Origin: CAVURS01 sp963795385
GTDB taxonomy: Bacteria > Actinomycetota > Actinomycetes > Actinomycetales > CAVURS01
Reading direction: 5' to 3'
Assembly (NCBI GenBank): GCA_963795385.1
Contig: CAWCHK010000005.1
Span: 62,001 to 126,000, forward strand
Length of the DNA stretch: 64,000 nucleotides
Of the stretch, positions 1-8,938 are shown piece after piece. A program made the translations under genes and the position numbers. Every line of letters begins with the position of its first letter. Position 1 is the stretch's first letter. The notes under the pieces were generated by a model. That model was not told the DNA's origin and did not search any database. It worked only from the letters and a program-made list of their open reading frames with translations.

Positions 1-212
1 CGCATCAGCTCGACGTCGAGGTCGTCCAGCCCGATGGCGAACGTCACTCGCTCCACCAGGCCGACCGGCACCGGGTCGGTCTTCTCCCACATCGTCTGCA
101 GCCGGTCGAGCAGCGCAGCATCGGCGGTGCCGATCAGGTCGTCCATGTCGTCCCCCTCCTGGTGGTCCCCCGCACCGGGCGCGTCGCCCGGCCGTACGTC
201 GTCGCCGTTCAT
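1..212 (-). CDS. Hypothetical protein, N-terminal part only (cut by window edge)
   Basis: The first 70 codons of a gene that runs off the left edge are visible. Its ATG (212-210) overlaps the TGA of the upstream ECF sigma gene as ATGA, so the two are almost certainly translationally coupled. The visible protein is acidic and starts with a Gly/Asp-rich segment. It then has a helical stretch containing LLDRLQTMWEKTDPVP and VERVTFAIGLDDLDVELMR. I recognise no catalytic motif. An internal ATG at codon 23 is an alternative start. The position directly after a sigma factor would suit a regulator or partner of that sigma, but that is inference from placement. The C-terminal part is needed to name it. 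Confidence 0.6.
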   Translation of the reverse strand, partial: MNGDDVRPGDAPGAGDHQEGDDMDDLIGTADAALLDRLQTMWEKTDPVPVGLVERVTFAIGLDDLDVELM

Positions 213-907
213 GCCGGGCTCCAGTCGCTGGTCGAGGTGGCGAGCTCGGCCCGCAGCTTGTCCAGGCACCGACCCCGGGTCGGGCCGATGCTGCCCATCG
301 GCATGCCCAGGTCGTGGCTCAGCGCCGCGTAGTCCGGCCGGTCGTGGAAGGCGATGATCCGCAGCAGCCGCTGGCACCGCTCGTTCAGCTTGCCGACCGC
401 GAGCCACAGGGCGCGTTCGTCGGCCTGGCGGACCACCTCGTCCTCGGGACTGCGGGCCGACTCCCGGATGTCCAGCGTCGACGTGTCGTCGGTCAGGTCC
501 ACCCGGCCGCCGGCCTTGGCCGCGCGCCAGGCGTCCCGCCGGGCGGTGACGGTGAGCCAGCGCAGGACGGCTTGGGGTTCGCTGACGGTGTCGGCCTTGC
601 GCACCAGCGTCAGCCAGGTGTTCTGGACGACGTCCTCCGCGGTCGCGCTGTCCAGCCCGTAGGCGCGGACGATGTGCCAGAGGAGCGGCGTCAGGCTGTG
701 CACCATCGCGTCGAGGGCGTCGCGGTCGCCGGCGCGATAGGCCCGGAACCGCTCGGCGGCCAGGTCAGCCACCAGGGAGGCCGCCGGCACCCGGGCCCGG
801 CTCCCGTCTCCGACAGCACGCTGACCCCCCACGGAGGGCCGGGTCGTGCCGTCGAGGGAGTCCACTGCCGGCTTCCTTTCGGTGGCGGTCGCCGTTCTGG
901 TCGACAT
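209..907 (-). CDS. ECF-type RNA polymerase sigma factor
   Basis: The 232-residue protein has the two-domain ECF layout. Region 2 (about residues 50-105) contains DALDAMVHSLTPLLW and AEDVVQNTWLTLVRK. Region 4 (about 165-220) contains LNERCQRLLRIIAF, YAALSHDLGMPMGSIGPTRGRCL and DKLRAEL, a helix-turn-helix for -35 recognition. About 40 disordered residues precede region 2. I chose the ATG at 907 because GGGAGG lies 5 nt upstream; an in-frame ATG at 943 lacks such a site. The stop overlaps the start of the next gene (ATGA). A 42-residue protein gene lies 141 nt upstream on the same strand, and an S8 peptidase and CHAT gene lie about 2 kb away on the other strand. Regulation by a partner protein is inferred. 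The sigma assignment is firm; the ECF subgroup is not assigned. Confidence 0.9.
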   Translation of the reverse strand: MSTRTATATERKPAVDSLDGTTRPSVGGQRAVGDGSRARVPAASLVADLAAERFRAYRAGDRDALDAMVHSLTPLLWHIVRAYGLDSATAEDVVQNTWLTLVRKADTVSEPQAVLRWLTVTARRDAWRAAKAGGRVDLTDDTSTLDIRESARSPEDEVVRQADERALWLAVGKLNERCQRLLRIIAFHDRPDYAALSHDLGMPMGSIGPTRGRCLDKLRAELATSTSDWSPA

Positions 908-971
908 CCGAGCCCTCCCAGTCCGCGCATCTGTGTGATGCACCCGCGGACAGGAGGACGACGATCCGGCG

Positions 972-979
972 CTGATACA
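972..979 (-). promoter_or_regulatory. TGTATCAG element upstream of ECF sigma gene (candidate promoter or operator)
   Basis: The octamer TGTATCAG (minus strand) lies 65 nt before the sigma ATG. The same octamer occurs 69 nt before the 42-residue protein gene on the same strand, and both copies are followed by a GC-rich block ending in GCCGG. Shared spacing and orientation suggest a common control element, possibly the sigma factor's own promoter. The match is short and I could not derive a paired -35 element with constant spacing. Confidence 0.35.
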
Positions 980-992
980 TCGCGGCAGGCGT

Positions 993-1009
993 GGGGGGTG
1001 TTACCCCCT
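993..1009 (-). terminator. Short hairpin between the 42-residue protein gene and the sigma gene
   Basis: A GGGGGT / ACCCCC inverted repeat with a 3-nt loop lies after the stop of the 42-residue protein gene and before the sigma promoter region. It has no U tract and the stem is only 6 bp. It could be an attenuator or weak terminator separating the two minus-strand transcripts, or it could have no role. Confidence 0.3.
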
Positions 1010-1047
1010 CAGGCCGCCCTGGGCGCCGGGCCGGGAACCGCGGTCGA

Positions 1048-1176
1048 CTAGTCGACCGGCTCGAACCCGGCCACGTGCGACTTGGGGTCCTTGGTGGCCA
1101 CGTGCAGCGGAGTCGTGGCCTTCTCGACGGCGACCGGCTCGGCCTGGTCGGTGTTCTCGTCGCTGGACTGGCTCAT
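1048..1176 (-). CDS. Small 42-residue protein ending in SHVAGFEPVD
   Basis: ATG (1176) to TAG (1048) encodes 42 residues: a polar acidic N-terminal half (MSQSSDENTDQAEPVAVEK) followed by TTPLHVATKDPK and a C-terminal SHVAGFEPVD. There is no signal peptide, membrane segment or Cys. The hexapeptide SHVAGF recurs twice in the S8 peptidase encoded on the other strand (codons at 3800-3817 and 3833-3850). Codon use is like that of its neighbours. The ribosome site is weak (AGAAGG, distant). It lies upstream of the ECF sigma gene on the same strand, and both genes are preceded by TGTATCAG at similar distance. Gene size and the shared tag suggest a substrate, propeptide mimic or inhibitor of the peptidase; that is inference. 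I know of no named family for it. Confidence 0.65.
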   Translation of the reverse strand: MSQSSDENTDQAEPVAVEKATTPLHVATKDPKSHVAGFEPVD

Positions 1177-1244
1177 GGTGGGGCTCGCCTTCTCAGGGGA
1201 TCGGTTCGTCACTCGCCTGGGTCAGGAGCGGGCAACCGGCCGCT

Positions 1245-1252
1245 CTGATACA
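1245..1252 (-). promoter_or_regulatory. TGTATCAG element upstream of the 42-residue protein gene
   Basis: This is the second copy of the octamer seen before the ECF sigma gene. It lies 69 nt before the ATG of the small protein on the minus strand, and the intergenic region is shared with the divergent polymerase-like gene. A common regulator or sigma-dependent promoter is the simplest reading, but it is unproven. Confidence 0.35.
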
Positions 1253-1293
1253 CGGCCGACAGCATCGTCGCACCTACGGAGCAGGATTGACCC

Positions 1294-3109
1294 GTGCCCG
1301 CCGAAGCCGTACGACGCGTGTCGACGGCAGAGCTGCGCGCCGTACGGCCCGAGGATCTGCTCCCGGAGCTGGTGGGCGCCGGCGTCGGCCGGAGCTCCCT
1401 CGTGGGCCTGTGCCTGACCCAGGGACAGGTCTCGATGGCGTACGAGGACCGGCTCTGGGTCACCAGCACGACGGACCCGGCGGCCGTCGTCCTCGAGGCC
1501 GAGACCGCGCTCGGTCCGCGCTGGGTGTGGTGGAGCAGTCAGGACCAGGCGATGCCGCTCGTGGCCCGAGGTGTCCGGCCGGCGGCGTGCTGGGACCTCG
1601 CCGCCGTCCATCGCCTGCTCCGCGGCGGCTGGGCCGACGACCCGGCGCGGGTGTGGGCCCTGGTGGCCGGGCTCCCCGAGGAGGACCTGCCCGAGGCCGG
1701 CCAGCTCGACCTCCTGGCTGGTGGGGGCCCGGTCCCGGCCGGCGCGGCGGGTGCGGTGACGTTCGGCGTCGACGACCCGGACAGCCCGGTGCAACCCGAC
1801 GGCTACCTGCGGCCGGAGTGCTGGACCGGGAGCTGGCTCAGCCGCAGCCCGGTCCGCCCCGCGCGCTGGGCCGCCCTCGGCTGCTGGGTGGCGACCCGGC
1901 AGCTCGCACTGCTCGCCGAGCGCAGCGGCGGAGGCGACCCGCGGACCACGACCCGCTCGGAGTCAGCCGCGGCCCTGCTCAGCGTGGAGCTCGGGCTGGA
2001 CGGCCTGCCGCTGCGGGTGCAGGAGGCCGAGCGGGTGATCGCCGGCTTCATCGGGCCGCGACCACGCGACGAGGCGGACCGGATGGACCGGCGCCGAGAG
2101 CGCGACGCGGTCGTCCTCGCGCACGCGCGCGGCGCCTCCGCCGACCTGCGCAACCCGGCCCAGGTCCGCCAGCTGCTGGCCGACGTCGGGGTCACGGTGC
2201 CGGACACGCGCTCCTGGCGGCTGGAGCCCTTCCGTGACCTGCACCCGGTCGTCGACGCGCTGCTGCAGTGGCGCAAGGCCGAGCGCATGGAGACGACCTA
2301 CGGCTACGCCTGGCTGGACCGGCAGGTCGTGGACGGCCGCCTGCGCGGACGATGGCACGCCAGCGACGGCGCCGCCGGGCGGATGACCGCCCAGGCCGGC
2401 CTGCACAACCTGCCGGCCGAGCTGCCGTAGCGCCGTGACGGCTCCGGCCGGCCACGTCCTGGTGCGCGCCGACCTCGGGCAGATCGAGCCTCGGGTCCTC
2501 GCCGCCGTCTCCGGCGACGCGGAGCTCGCGCGGGCGGCGGCCGAGCCGGACCTCTACGCGCCCGTGGCCGAGCGGCTGCGGGTCGACCGGCCGACGGCCA
2601 AGATCGCCGTCCTCGCGGCGATGTACGGCCAGACCTCGGGCGCCGCCGGGGAGGCCCTGCGCGGGATGGACGCGTCCTACCCGCGCGCGATGGCCTACCT
2701 GCGGGCTGCGGACGAGGCCGGTCGCGCCGGCCGGGCCGTGACGACGTACGGCGGTCGCCGGGTCCCCGTGTGGGCCTCGCCGCAGCCGGCCGGGGACGGC
2801 GAGCTCCGCGCGGTCGCGGCCGCCCGCGGCCGGTTCACCCGCAACGCCGTCGTCCAGGGGGCGGCCGCCGAGCTGTTCAAGGCCTGGGCGGCGACCGTCC
2901 GCCTCGCGGTGCGCGACGTCGACGCGCGGATCGTCCTGTGCCTGCACGACGAGCTCCTCGTCGAGGCGCCCGAAGCCGCGGCGGAGCAGGTCGCAGGCAT
3001 CCTGGCCAGCTCGCTCGACGCGACCGCGGCCCTGTGGTTCCGGTCCTCCGCGGTCCGCTTCGTGGCCGACATCCGCATCGTCCGGCAGTGGTCGGAGGCG
3101 AAGGACTGA
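1294..3109 (+). pseudogene. Family-A DNA polymerase-like protein (bifunctional 3'-5' exonuclease/DNA polymerase family), one frameshift
   Basis: The reading frame from GTG 1294 stops at TAG 2428-2430, and the protein continues in another frame from about 2425 to 3109. Removing one C near 2425-2427 restores LHNLPAELRSAVTAPAGHV without a break. The C-terminal half has polymerase-A motifs: motif A as RADLGQIEPRVLAAVSGD, the O-helix region RPTAKIAVLAAMYGQTSGA, and motif C as CLHDELLVE. The N-terminal 200 residues correspond to the exonuclease-like domain, but I see no clear acidic exonuclease motif. The restored product would be about 605 residues, near the size of the actinobacterial family that stands apart from PolA. 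The motif A Asp is present, but the usual SQIELR is GQIEPR. Start support: GGAGCAGGA 8 nt upstream. It may be intact in vivo if the extra C is a consensus error. Confidence 0.8.
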
Positions 3110-3233
3110 GCCCGGGCCCGGCCGCGTACTGAGGGGCGGACGACCCTTTCTCGATCACCCTGCGCAGCACTAGCGTGACAACCCGGTGACGGCGTCGACC
3201 GAGGCGCCTCCGACCATCGCGGGGTGCGCAGAC

Positions 3234-4917
3234 ATGGACCGACGAGACACGCCGTACGCGCCGAAGTCGGACCCAGCGGGCGCGACCGGCCGTGGCGCCG
3301 GCAGTGCGAATGGCAACGGCGGCAAGGGGAACGGCACCGGCGACGCCGCGGACCCTCGTCCGTCGCGGTACCCCTGGCGGGACGTCGACCCGGTGCCGCC
3401 CGACCCGGAGCTGCTGGCCCGGCACGGGGCCGTGGTCCTGGACCCGCTCACCGCCCTGCGGCTCCCGGGCCAGCCCGCGCCGCGGCCGACCGTCTACGTC
3501 GCCGACTCGTCTGATCGTCCCGACGCCGGTTGCCACCGACAACACCCTGCGCACGCTGATCAGTGATGCGGCGACATCCCTCGGCCTCGCGACGGAGGGC
3601 CTGTTCCCGGACGACGGCGCCGCTGCGGGCGTCGCCGGCAACCCCCCGGCGCGCGTCGTCCGCCTGGTCCCCGCCGGGACCGGCACGGTCGCCGCACCGG
3701 ACGCCTGGACCGTCCTGCAGACGGCCCGGGCCGCGGCCGGGGTCCAGCATCGCGGCGCGGTTGGCCGGTGTGGGGCTGAACCACCTACTGGTCGGCTGCT
3801 CGCACGTGGCCGGCTTCCCGATCTCCGGGATGTCGCACGTCGCCGGCTTCCCCACCACCGAGGGCGACGGCCTCGCGGAGTACGTCATGGCCGGCACCGG
3901 AGGCCGGGCACCCGTGTCGTGGCTCGGCGAGCCGCCCGACTACCAGCCGGACTGGACCGGCCGGCGCCCCGTCGTCGCGGTGCTCGACACCGGCTGCGGC
4001 GAGCACCCGTGGTTCGAGCACGGCGTCGTCCGCGATGTCGTCCGCGAGGTCAACGGCCAGGTCGTCCACGCGGGCGAGACCGATCCGGACACCGACCCCG
4101 AGCTGACCGGTGACGTCGCCGGGCCGATGGACGGTGCGCTGGACACCCACGCCGGCCACGGGACCTTCATCGCCGGCCTGGTCCGGCAGATCTGCCCGCA
4201 GGCCGACATCTGGGCGATCCGGGTGATGTCCTCCGACGGCGTCGTCGAGGAGGGTGACCTGATCCGGGCCCTCGACGTGCTGAACGGCCTCGTCGACGAC
4301 GCCCTCGCGGCCGGCCGGCCGGCGCCGGTCGACATCGTGTCCCTGTCGCTCGGGTACTACCACGAGCTGACGGACGACGCCGACTTCGATCCCGTCGTCC
4401 TGCATGAGCTCGAACGCCTCGGCGGCCGCGGCGTGGCCGTCGTCGCCTGCGCGGGGAACGACGCCACCAGCCGCGAGCTCTTCCCCGCAGCGTTCCTCCC
4501 CCACGCGGGCGGCGAGGTCGAGGACTTCCAGCGCGACTGCATCCCGCGTCGTCAGCGTCGGGGCCCTCAACCCGGACGGCACGATCGCGCTCTTCAGCAA
4601 CGGCGGGGACTGGGTCTGGTCCTGGGAGGTGGGGGCCGCGCTCGTCAGCACGTTCCCACCGCGGTTCGACGGCGGCGCGCAGCCGACCATCTCCTTCCGC
4701 ACCCCGCTCGGGCGGCGGCGGTCGCACCATCGACCCGGACCGGTTCGCCGGCGGGTTCGGCACGTGGAGCGGTACGAGCTTCTCCACGCCCGTCCTCGCG
4801 GCCCGGCTGGCGAAGAGCCTGCTGGCGGTGGACGCGAAGGCGCTCGCTGCGGACCCGCTGGCCCGGATGTGGGCCGCGCTGGCGTCCGAGACCGGGCTGG
4901 AGCGACCGGACGCGTGA
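3234..4917 (+). pseudogene. Subtilisin-like S8 family serine peptidase, four frameshifts
   Basis: The three catalytic motifs of subtilases are all visible but in different frames: Asp in VVAVLDTGCG (codon 3986-3988), His in THAGHGTFIAGL (4157-4159) and Ser in SGTSFSTPVLAA (4777-4779). Frame changes are needed near 3510, 3735-3755, 4545 and 4705-4712; sequence is conserved on both sides of each. The N-terminal part is a Gly/Asn-rich low-complexity segment followed by a non-catalytic domain with two SHVAGF copies separated by PISGM. There is no obvious signal peptide, so a cytoplasmic peptidase is likely. The stop at 4915-4917 overlaps the GTG of the CHAT gene (GTGA), implying one operon. The ATG at 3234 was chosen; a GTG at 3186 is in frame. 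Length, about 560 residues, suits the family. The repeated single-base shifts could be consensus errors. Confidence 0.8.
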
Positions 4918-7490
4918 GCCTGGACGTCGGACCCGACACAGCCCAAGAGCTGCATCGGCGTGCGCTCGAGGCCAGCTTGCGCGGCACCTACCCGACGGCG
5001 TCGAGGCTGCTGCGGACGGCGCTGTCGCGCTCGGCCGAGGGGTCGGCGCTGCGCGCCCGGATCCTGCTCACGATGGCCTGGGTCGAGGCCGAGCAGTCCC
5101 ACATCGACCGCAGCCTGGCCCTGCTGGACCAGGCCGAGCAGGCGGCAGCCGCGCATCCCTCGGTCGCCGGGTACACGCACGGCCAGCGTGGCCTGCTGCT
5201 GCTGCGACTCGGCCGGTCCGCCGAGGCCAGGGAGCAGATGCTCAGGTCGGTCGCCCTGCTCGAGAGCCAGCCCGTCGACCAGGTGAAGGCCCTGCTGAAC
5301 CTGGGCGTCGCCGAGAAGGACGAGCGGCGGTTCGCAGCGGCGGAGGCGGCGTTCCTGCGCTCCGCCGCCCAGGCCGAGCGGGAGGGCGTGATCCTGCTGG
5401 CGGGCAAGGCGGTGAGCAACCTCGGCGAGCTGGCGGCCCTGCGCGGCGACCTGCCGTTGGCCCTGGCCCGGTTCGACCAGGCCGTCGACATGTTCGGCGA
5501 CGCCGATCCGGTCGATCGCGCGGTGACCATCGTCGACTCCAGCTACGCGCTCACGAGCGCCGGCCTGTTCAGCGAGGCCGAGGCCGACCTGCTCGTCGCC
5601 ACCCGGATCCTGGCCGAGTCCCGGATGCACCTCAGCGAGGCCGAGGCCTGGCAGGCGCTGGCCGAGATCGCGCTCGCGGACGGGCGCAGCCGGGACTGTC
5701 GCCGCTACGCCCGGAAGGCCTTGCGGCTGTTCGAACGCCGCGGCTCGGTGGTCGGAACGCTGCTGTCCGAGGCCCTGCTGCTCATCACGACCCCACCGCG
5801 GCGTACCTCGGTCGTGGAGCATGTGGCGCGGACCCGTGCCCTCGCCGTCCGGCTCGGCCAGGAGGGACTGCCGGACCTGTCGACCCGGCTCCTCCTGCGG
5901 GTCGGCCTGGCCCTGGTCGACGCGCGGTTCGTGACCGAGGCCGCAGCCCTCACGCAGGACATCCGGCTCGGGCCATCGGACGCCCTGTTCACCCGCCTGC
6001 TGGCCCGCCAGCTCCGGGCCCTGATCGCCGGTGCGCGCGGCGAGCCGGCCCGGCGCAGCGCGCACATCCGGGCCGGCCTGCTCGACCTCACCCGGCACCA
6101 GTCCAAGCTCGGCAGTGTCGACCTCCAGACGGCCGTGGTCCGACACGGTGCGTCGCTGGCCCGGATGGGTCTGGCCGACGCGATCGAGGCCCGGCGGCCG
6201 ACCGCGGCACTGCGCTGGCTCGAGCGCTCGCGGGCCATCACCAACCGGCTGGCGCCGGTGAAGCCGCCCGAGGACCCCCGGATGGCCGGGCTGCTGGAGG
6301 AGCTGCGGCACCTGCGCCTGGAGCTGCGCCAGCAGGAGGTCAGCGGGCACCGCGACCTGGCCGCGCTGGCAGCGCTCCGGGCGTCCTGCCGCACCCTCGA
6401 ACGAGCGGCCGCGGCCCGCGAGCGCCAGCTGGTCGGGCCGGGTGACCTGATGGCGGAGGCGACTCCTCGTCAGGTCGCGGCCGCGTTGGCGAACGCGCCG
6501 GACCCGGCCGGGATGCTGGTGGCGACGTTCGATGTCGAGGGCGAGCTGCACGGGCTCGTCTTCGGGCCGGGGCAGGCCGAGCTGGTCGCGCTCGGACCGT
6601 CCGGGCCGGCCCTCGACCGGGTCCGGCGGATGCGAGCCGACCTCGACGTCCTCGCGCTCGCGAGCACGTCGTCGATGATGCGCACAGTCGCTACGACGTC
6701 GTTGCGCAGATCGCTGGAGGCGCTGGACTCCCTTCTCTGGCAACCGGTTTCGCGGTTCGTGACCGATGGGCCGCTGGTCCTGGTGCCGACCGGCCCGCTC
6801 GCGACCGTCCCGTGGTCGCTGCTGCCCAGCCTGCGGGGCCGCCCGGTCGCGGTGGCCCGCTCGGCCGGCGAGTGGCTCCGCGGCCGCGAGTGGTCCGCGC
6901 CCGCGACCGCAGCCGGGCCGGCACCCGCACCGCACCCGGTCCCGCGCCGCGCGGTCTTCGTCACCGGGCCGCGGGTCGACCGGGCCGAGGAGGAGGTCCG
7001 GTCGTCCGCCGCGCACTGGCCGGACGCCGAGGTGCTGCCGCTCGCGCGGCCCCAGGAGCTGCTCGCCGCGGCCGAGGGTGCAGCCCTCGTCCACGTCGCC
7101 GCCCACGGCGTGCACGACGCCGACAACCCGCTCTTCTCCTCCCTCGAGCTGACCGACGGCCTGGTCTTCGGTCACGACCTGACCCGCGTCCACGCGGCTC
7201 CGGCCCACGTCGTGCTCTCCGCCTGCGACCTGGGCCTGTCCACGGTCCGGCCCGGCGGTGAGTCGCTGGGCATGACCGCTGCCCTGTTGCACGCCGGCAC
7301 GGGCAGCGTGATCTCCGGTGTCGCTCGCGTCGCCGACGACGTGGCGTGCGACGTCGCCGTCGCCTACCACCGCCGGCTCAGCGCGGGCGAGCGGCCGTCG
7401 TACGCGCTGGCGGGGGCACTGACCGACACGGACGCCAACGGCGCCGGCGACCGCCTGGCCCCGCTGACCTGCTTCGGCGCCGGCTGGTAG
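4914..7490 (+). CDS. TPR-repeat CHAT domain (caspase-like) protein
   Basis: The 858-residue protein has about 500 residues of helical TPR-like repeats (for example LDQAEQAAAAHPSVAGYTHGQ, ALLNLGVAEKDERRFAAAEAAF). A linker and a C-terminal CHAT domain follow. The CHAT catalytic dyad is visible: His731 in VHVAAHGVHDAD and Cys771 in VVLSACDLGLS, followed by GGESLGMTAALLHAGTGSVIS. CHAT proteins are clan CD cysteine peptidases related to caspases and separases, and TPR-CHAT proteins act as switchable proteases in some bacterial immune systems (for example the TPR-CHAT partner of the type III-E effector). The GTG start overlaps the stop of the S8 peptidase. The gene is intact although its neighbours are frameshifted. 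A role as a stress- or invader-triggered protease working with the S8 enzyme is inference. Confidence 0.88.
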   Translation: MSLDVGPDTAQELHRRALEASLRGTYPTASRLLRTALSRSAEGSALRARILLTMAWVEAEQSHIDRSLALLDQAEQAAAAHPSVAGYTHGQRGLLLLRLGRSAEAREQMLRSVALLESQPVDQVKALLNLGVAEKDERRFAAAEAAFLRSAAQAEREGVILLAGKAVSNLGELAALRGDLPLALARFDQAVDMFGDADPVDRAVTIVDSSYALTSAGLFSEAEADLLVATRILAESRMHLSEAEAWQALAEIALADGRSRDCRRYARKALRLFERRGSVVGTLLSEALLLITTPPRRTSVVEHVARTRALAVRLGQEGLPDLSTRLLLRVGLALVDARFVTEAAALTQDIRLGPSDALFTRLLARQLRALIAGARGEPARRSAHIRAGLLDLTRHQSKLGSVDLQTAVVRHGASLARMGLADAIEARRPTAALRWLERSRAITNRLAPVKPPEDPRMAGLLEELRHLRLELRQQEVSGHRDLAALAALRASCRTLERAAAARERQLVGPGDLMAEATPRQVAAALANAPDPAGMLVATFDVEGELHGLVFGPGQAELVALGPSGPALDRVRRMRADLDVLALASTSSMMRTVATTSLRRSLEALDSLLWQPVSRFVTDGPLVLVPTGPLATVPWSLLPSLRGRPVAVARSAGEWLRGREWSAPATAAGPAPAPHPVPRRAVFVTGPRVDRAEEEVRSSAAHWPDAEVLPLARPQELLAAAEGAALVHVAAHGVHDADNPLFSSLELTDGLVFGHDLTRVHAAPAHVVLSACDLGLSTVRPGGESLGMTAALLHAGTGSVISGVARVADDVACDVAVAYHRRLSAGERPSYALAGALTDTDANGAGDRLAPLTCFGAGW

Positions 7491-7514
7491 CCGCGGCCGC
7501 CGCGATGCGGCAGC

Positions 7515-8874
7515 TCAGCCGTCCCGACGGCTGCGCCGGGCCCGGCGCTCGCGGGCGATCGCCTCGCGGATGGGCGGGACGACCACGCCCGCCTCCGCCA
7601 TCCGGCGCCGCACCAGCCGCCGGGTGCGCAGGATGCCGAGGAAACCGAACGCCCAGACGACGTACTGCACGGACCACCCGGCCCGGAACGCCGTCCAGAG
7701 AGTACGACGCCGCGCCCCACCGCCGCCGCTCGGCGCCACGAGGTCGAGCACCACACCGAGCGCGAACATCGTCAGCAGCGAGGCCACGAACCCGCCGATG
7801 TTGACGATGCCGGTTGCCGTGCCGAGCCGGGCCGGCGGGTTGAAGCTGCGGGCGAAGTCGAAGCCCACCATCGACCCCGGGCCGCCGACCGCGAGGACCA
7901 GGACGAGCAGCACCAGGAGCCACACCGGGGCGCGGCCCGGCCAGAGCAGCACCACGCTCCAGATCGTCGACCGTGGTGCCGATGATGGCCAGCACGAGCC
8001 ACGAGCGGCGCAGCGGGTGCAGGGCGACGAAGCGGCCGAAGAGCGGCCCCGCGCACATCGACGCCAGCACCAGCAGGGTCATCAGCTCGCCGGCCGCGCT
8101 GGGTGCTCAGCCCCTGGCCGGACACCAGGAACGGGAACCCCCACAGCAGCGCGAACACCGTGCCCGGAGAACTGCGTGCTGAAGTGGGTCCACAGGCCGA
8201 GCCGGGTGCCCGGGTGCAGCCAGGCCGCGCGCAGCTGGACCAGCACCCGGGCCAGCCCGATCGCCGTACCGGCGGAGGCTGCCCCGGCGGCGCGTCCCGG
8301 ATGCCGATCACCGCCAGGACGCAGGCCAGGACGCCGAGCGAGGCGATCGACAGGTAGGCCGTGGTCCAGCCCTGCGCGGTGCAGCAGGGCCACCAGCGGC
8401 ACCGCGCTGAGCAGCTGCCCGAGCTGGCCGACGACACCGGTCAGCTGGCTGACCACAGGGACCCGCCGCGCCGGGAACCAGGTGGTGACCAGCCGCAGCA
8501 CGCTGACGAAGGTCATCGCGTCGCCCGCACCGACGAGCGCGCGGGCCAGGATGGCCAGGCCGAGCGAGTGGCTCACGGCGAGCAGGGTCTGCCCGACCGG
8601 CCATCACGATCGCGCCCGTGGCGATCAGCCGGCGCGGGCCGAGCCGGTCGACCGAGACGCCGACGGGGATCTGCAGCCCGGCGTACACCAGGAGCTGGAG
8701 GACGGCGAAGGTCGCCAGCATGCTGGCGGAGGCGTCGAACCGCTGGGCCGCGTCGATGCCGGCGACGCCCAGCGAGGTGCGCTGGAGGACGGCGACGACG
8801 TACGCCGCGAGGCCGGCAGCCCACACCAGCCAGGCGCGCGAGGCTGTCCCCGGCCCTGGCACGGGCTCGATCAT
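7515..8874 (-). pseudogene. MFS transporter, about six frameshifts
   Basis: The conserved fragments give a 12-segment major facilitator. The N-terminal part (SRAWLVWAAGLAAYVVAVLQ) leads to the loop 2-3 signature VGVSVDRLGPRRLIATGA. The C-terminal half contains WLLVLLVLVLAVGGPGSMVG, FARSFNPPARLGTATGIVN and a cytosolic Arg-rich tail. To follow the protein one must change frame near 7960, 8097, 8165, 8280, 8375 and 8595. Between these points the sequence keeps normal hydrophobic transporter character and codon bias, so decay is recent or the shifts are consensus errors. Family members are about 440-460 residues, which the full span fits. The substrate cannot be told. It is convergent with the CHAT gene and divergent from the response-regulator/thioredoxin reductase gene. 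Confidence 0.75.
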
Positions 8875-8938
8875 CCCAGCCGGCGGGCGGCCGGGGCCCG
8901 GGCTGAGACACTGGTGAGCCCCATCGCAAGGAGGTCTG

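Noticed and set aside
4167..7370. Long minus-strand open frame opposite S8/CHAT
   Set aside because: Low-complexity Arg/Gly/Gln-rich translation with no domain; CHAT on the plus strand explains the region.
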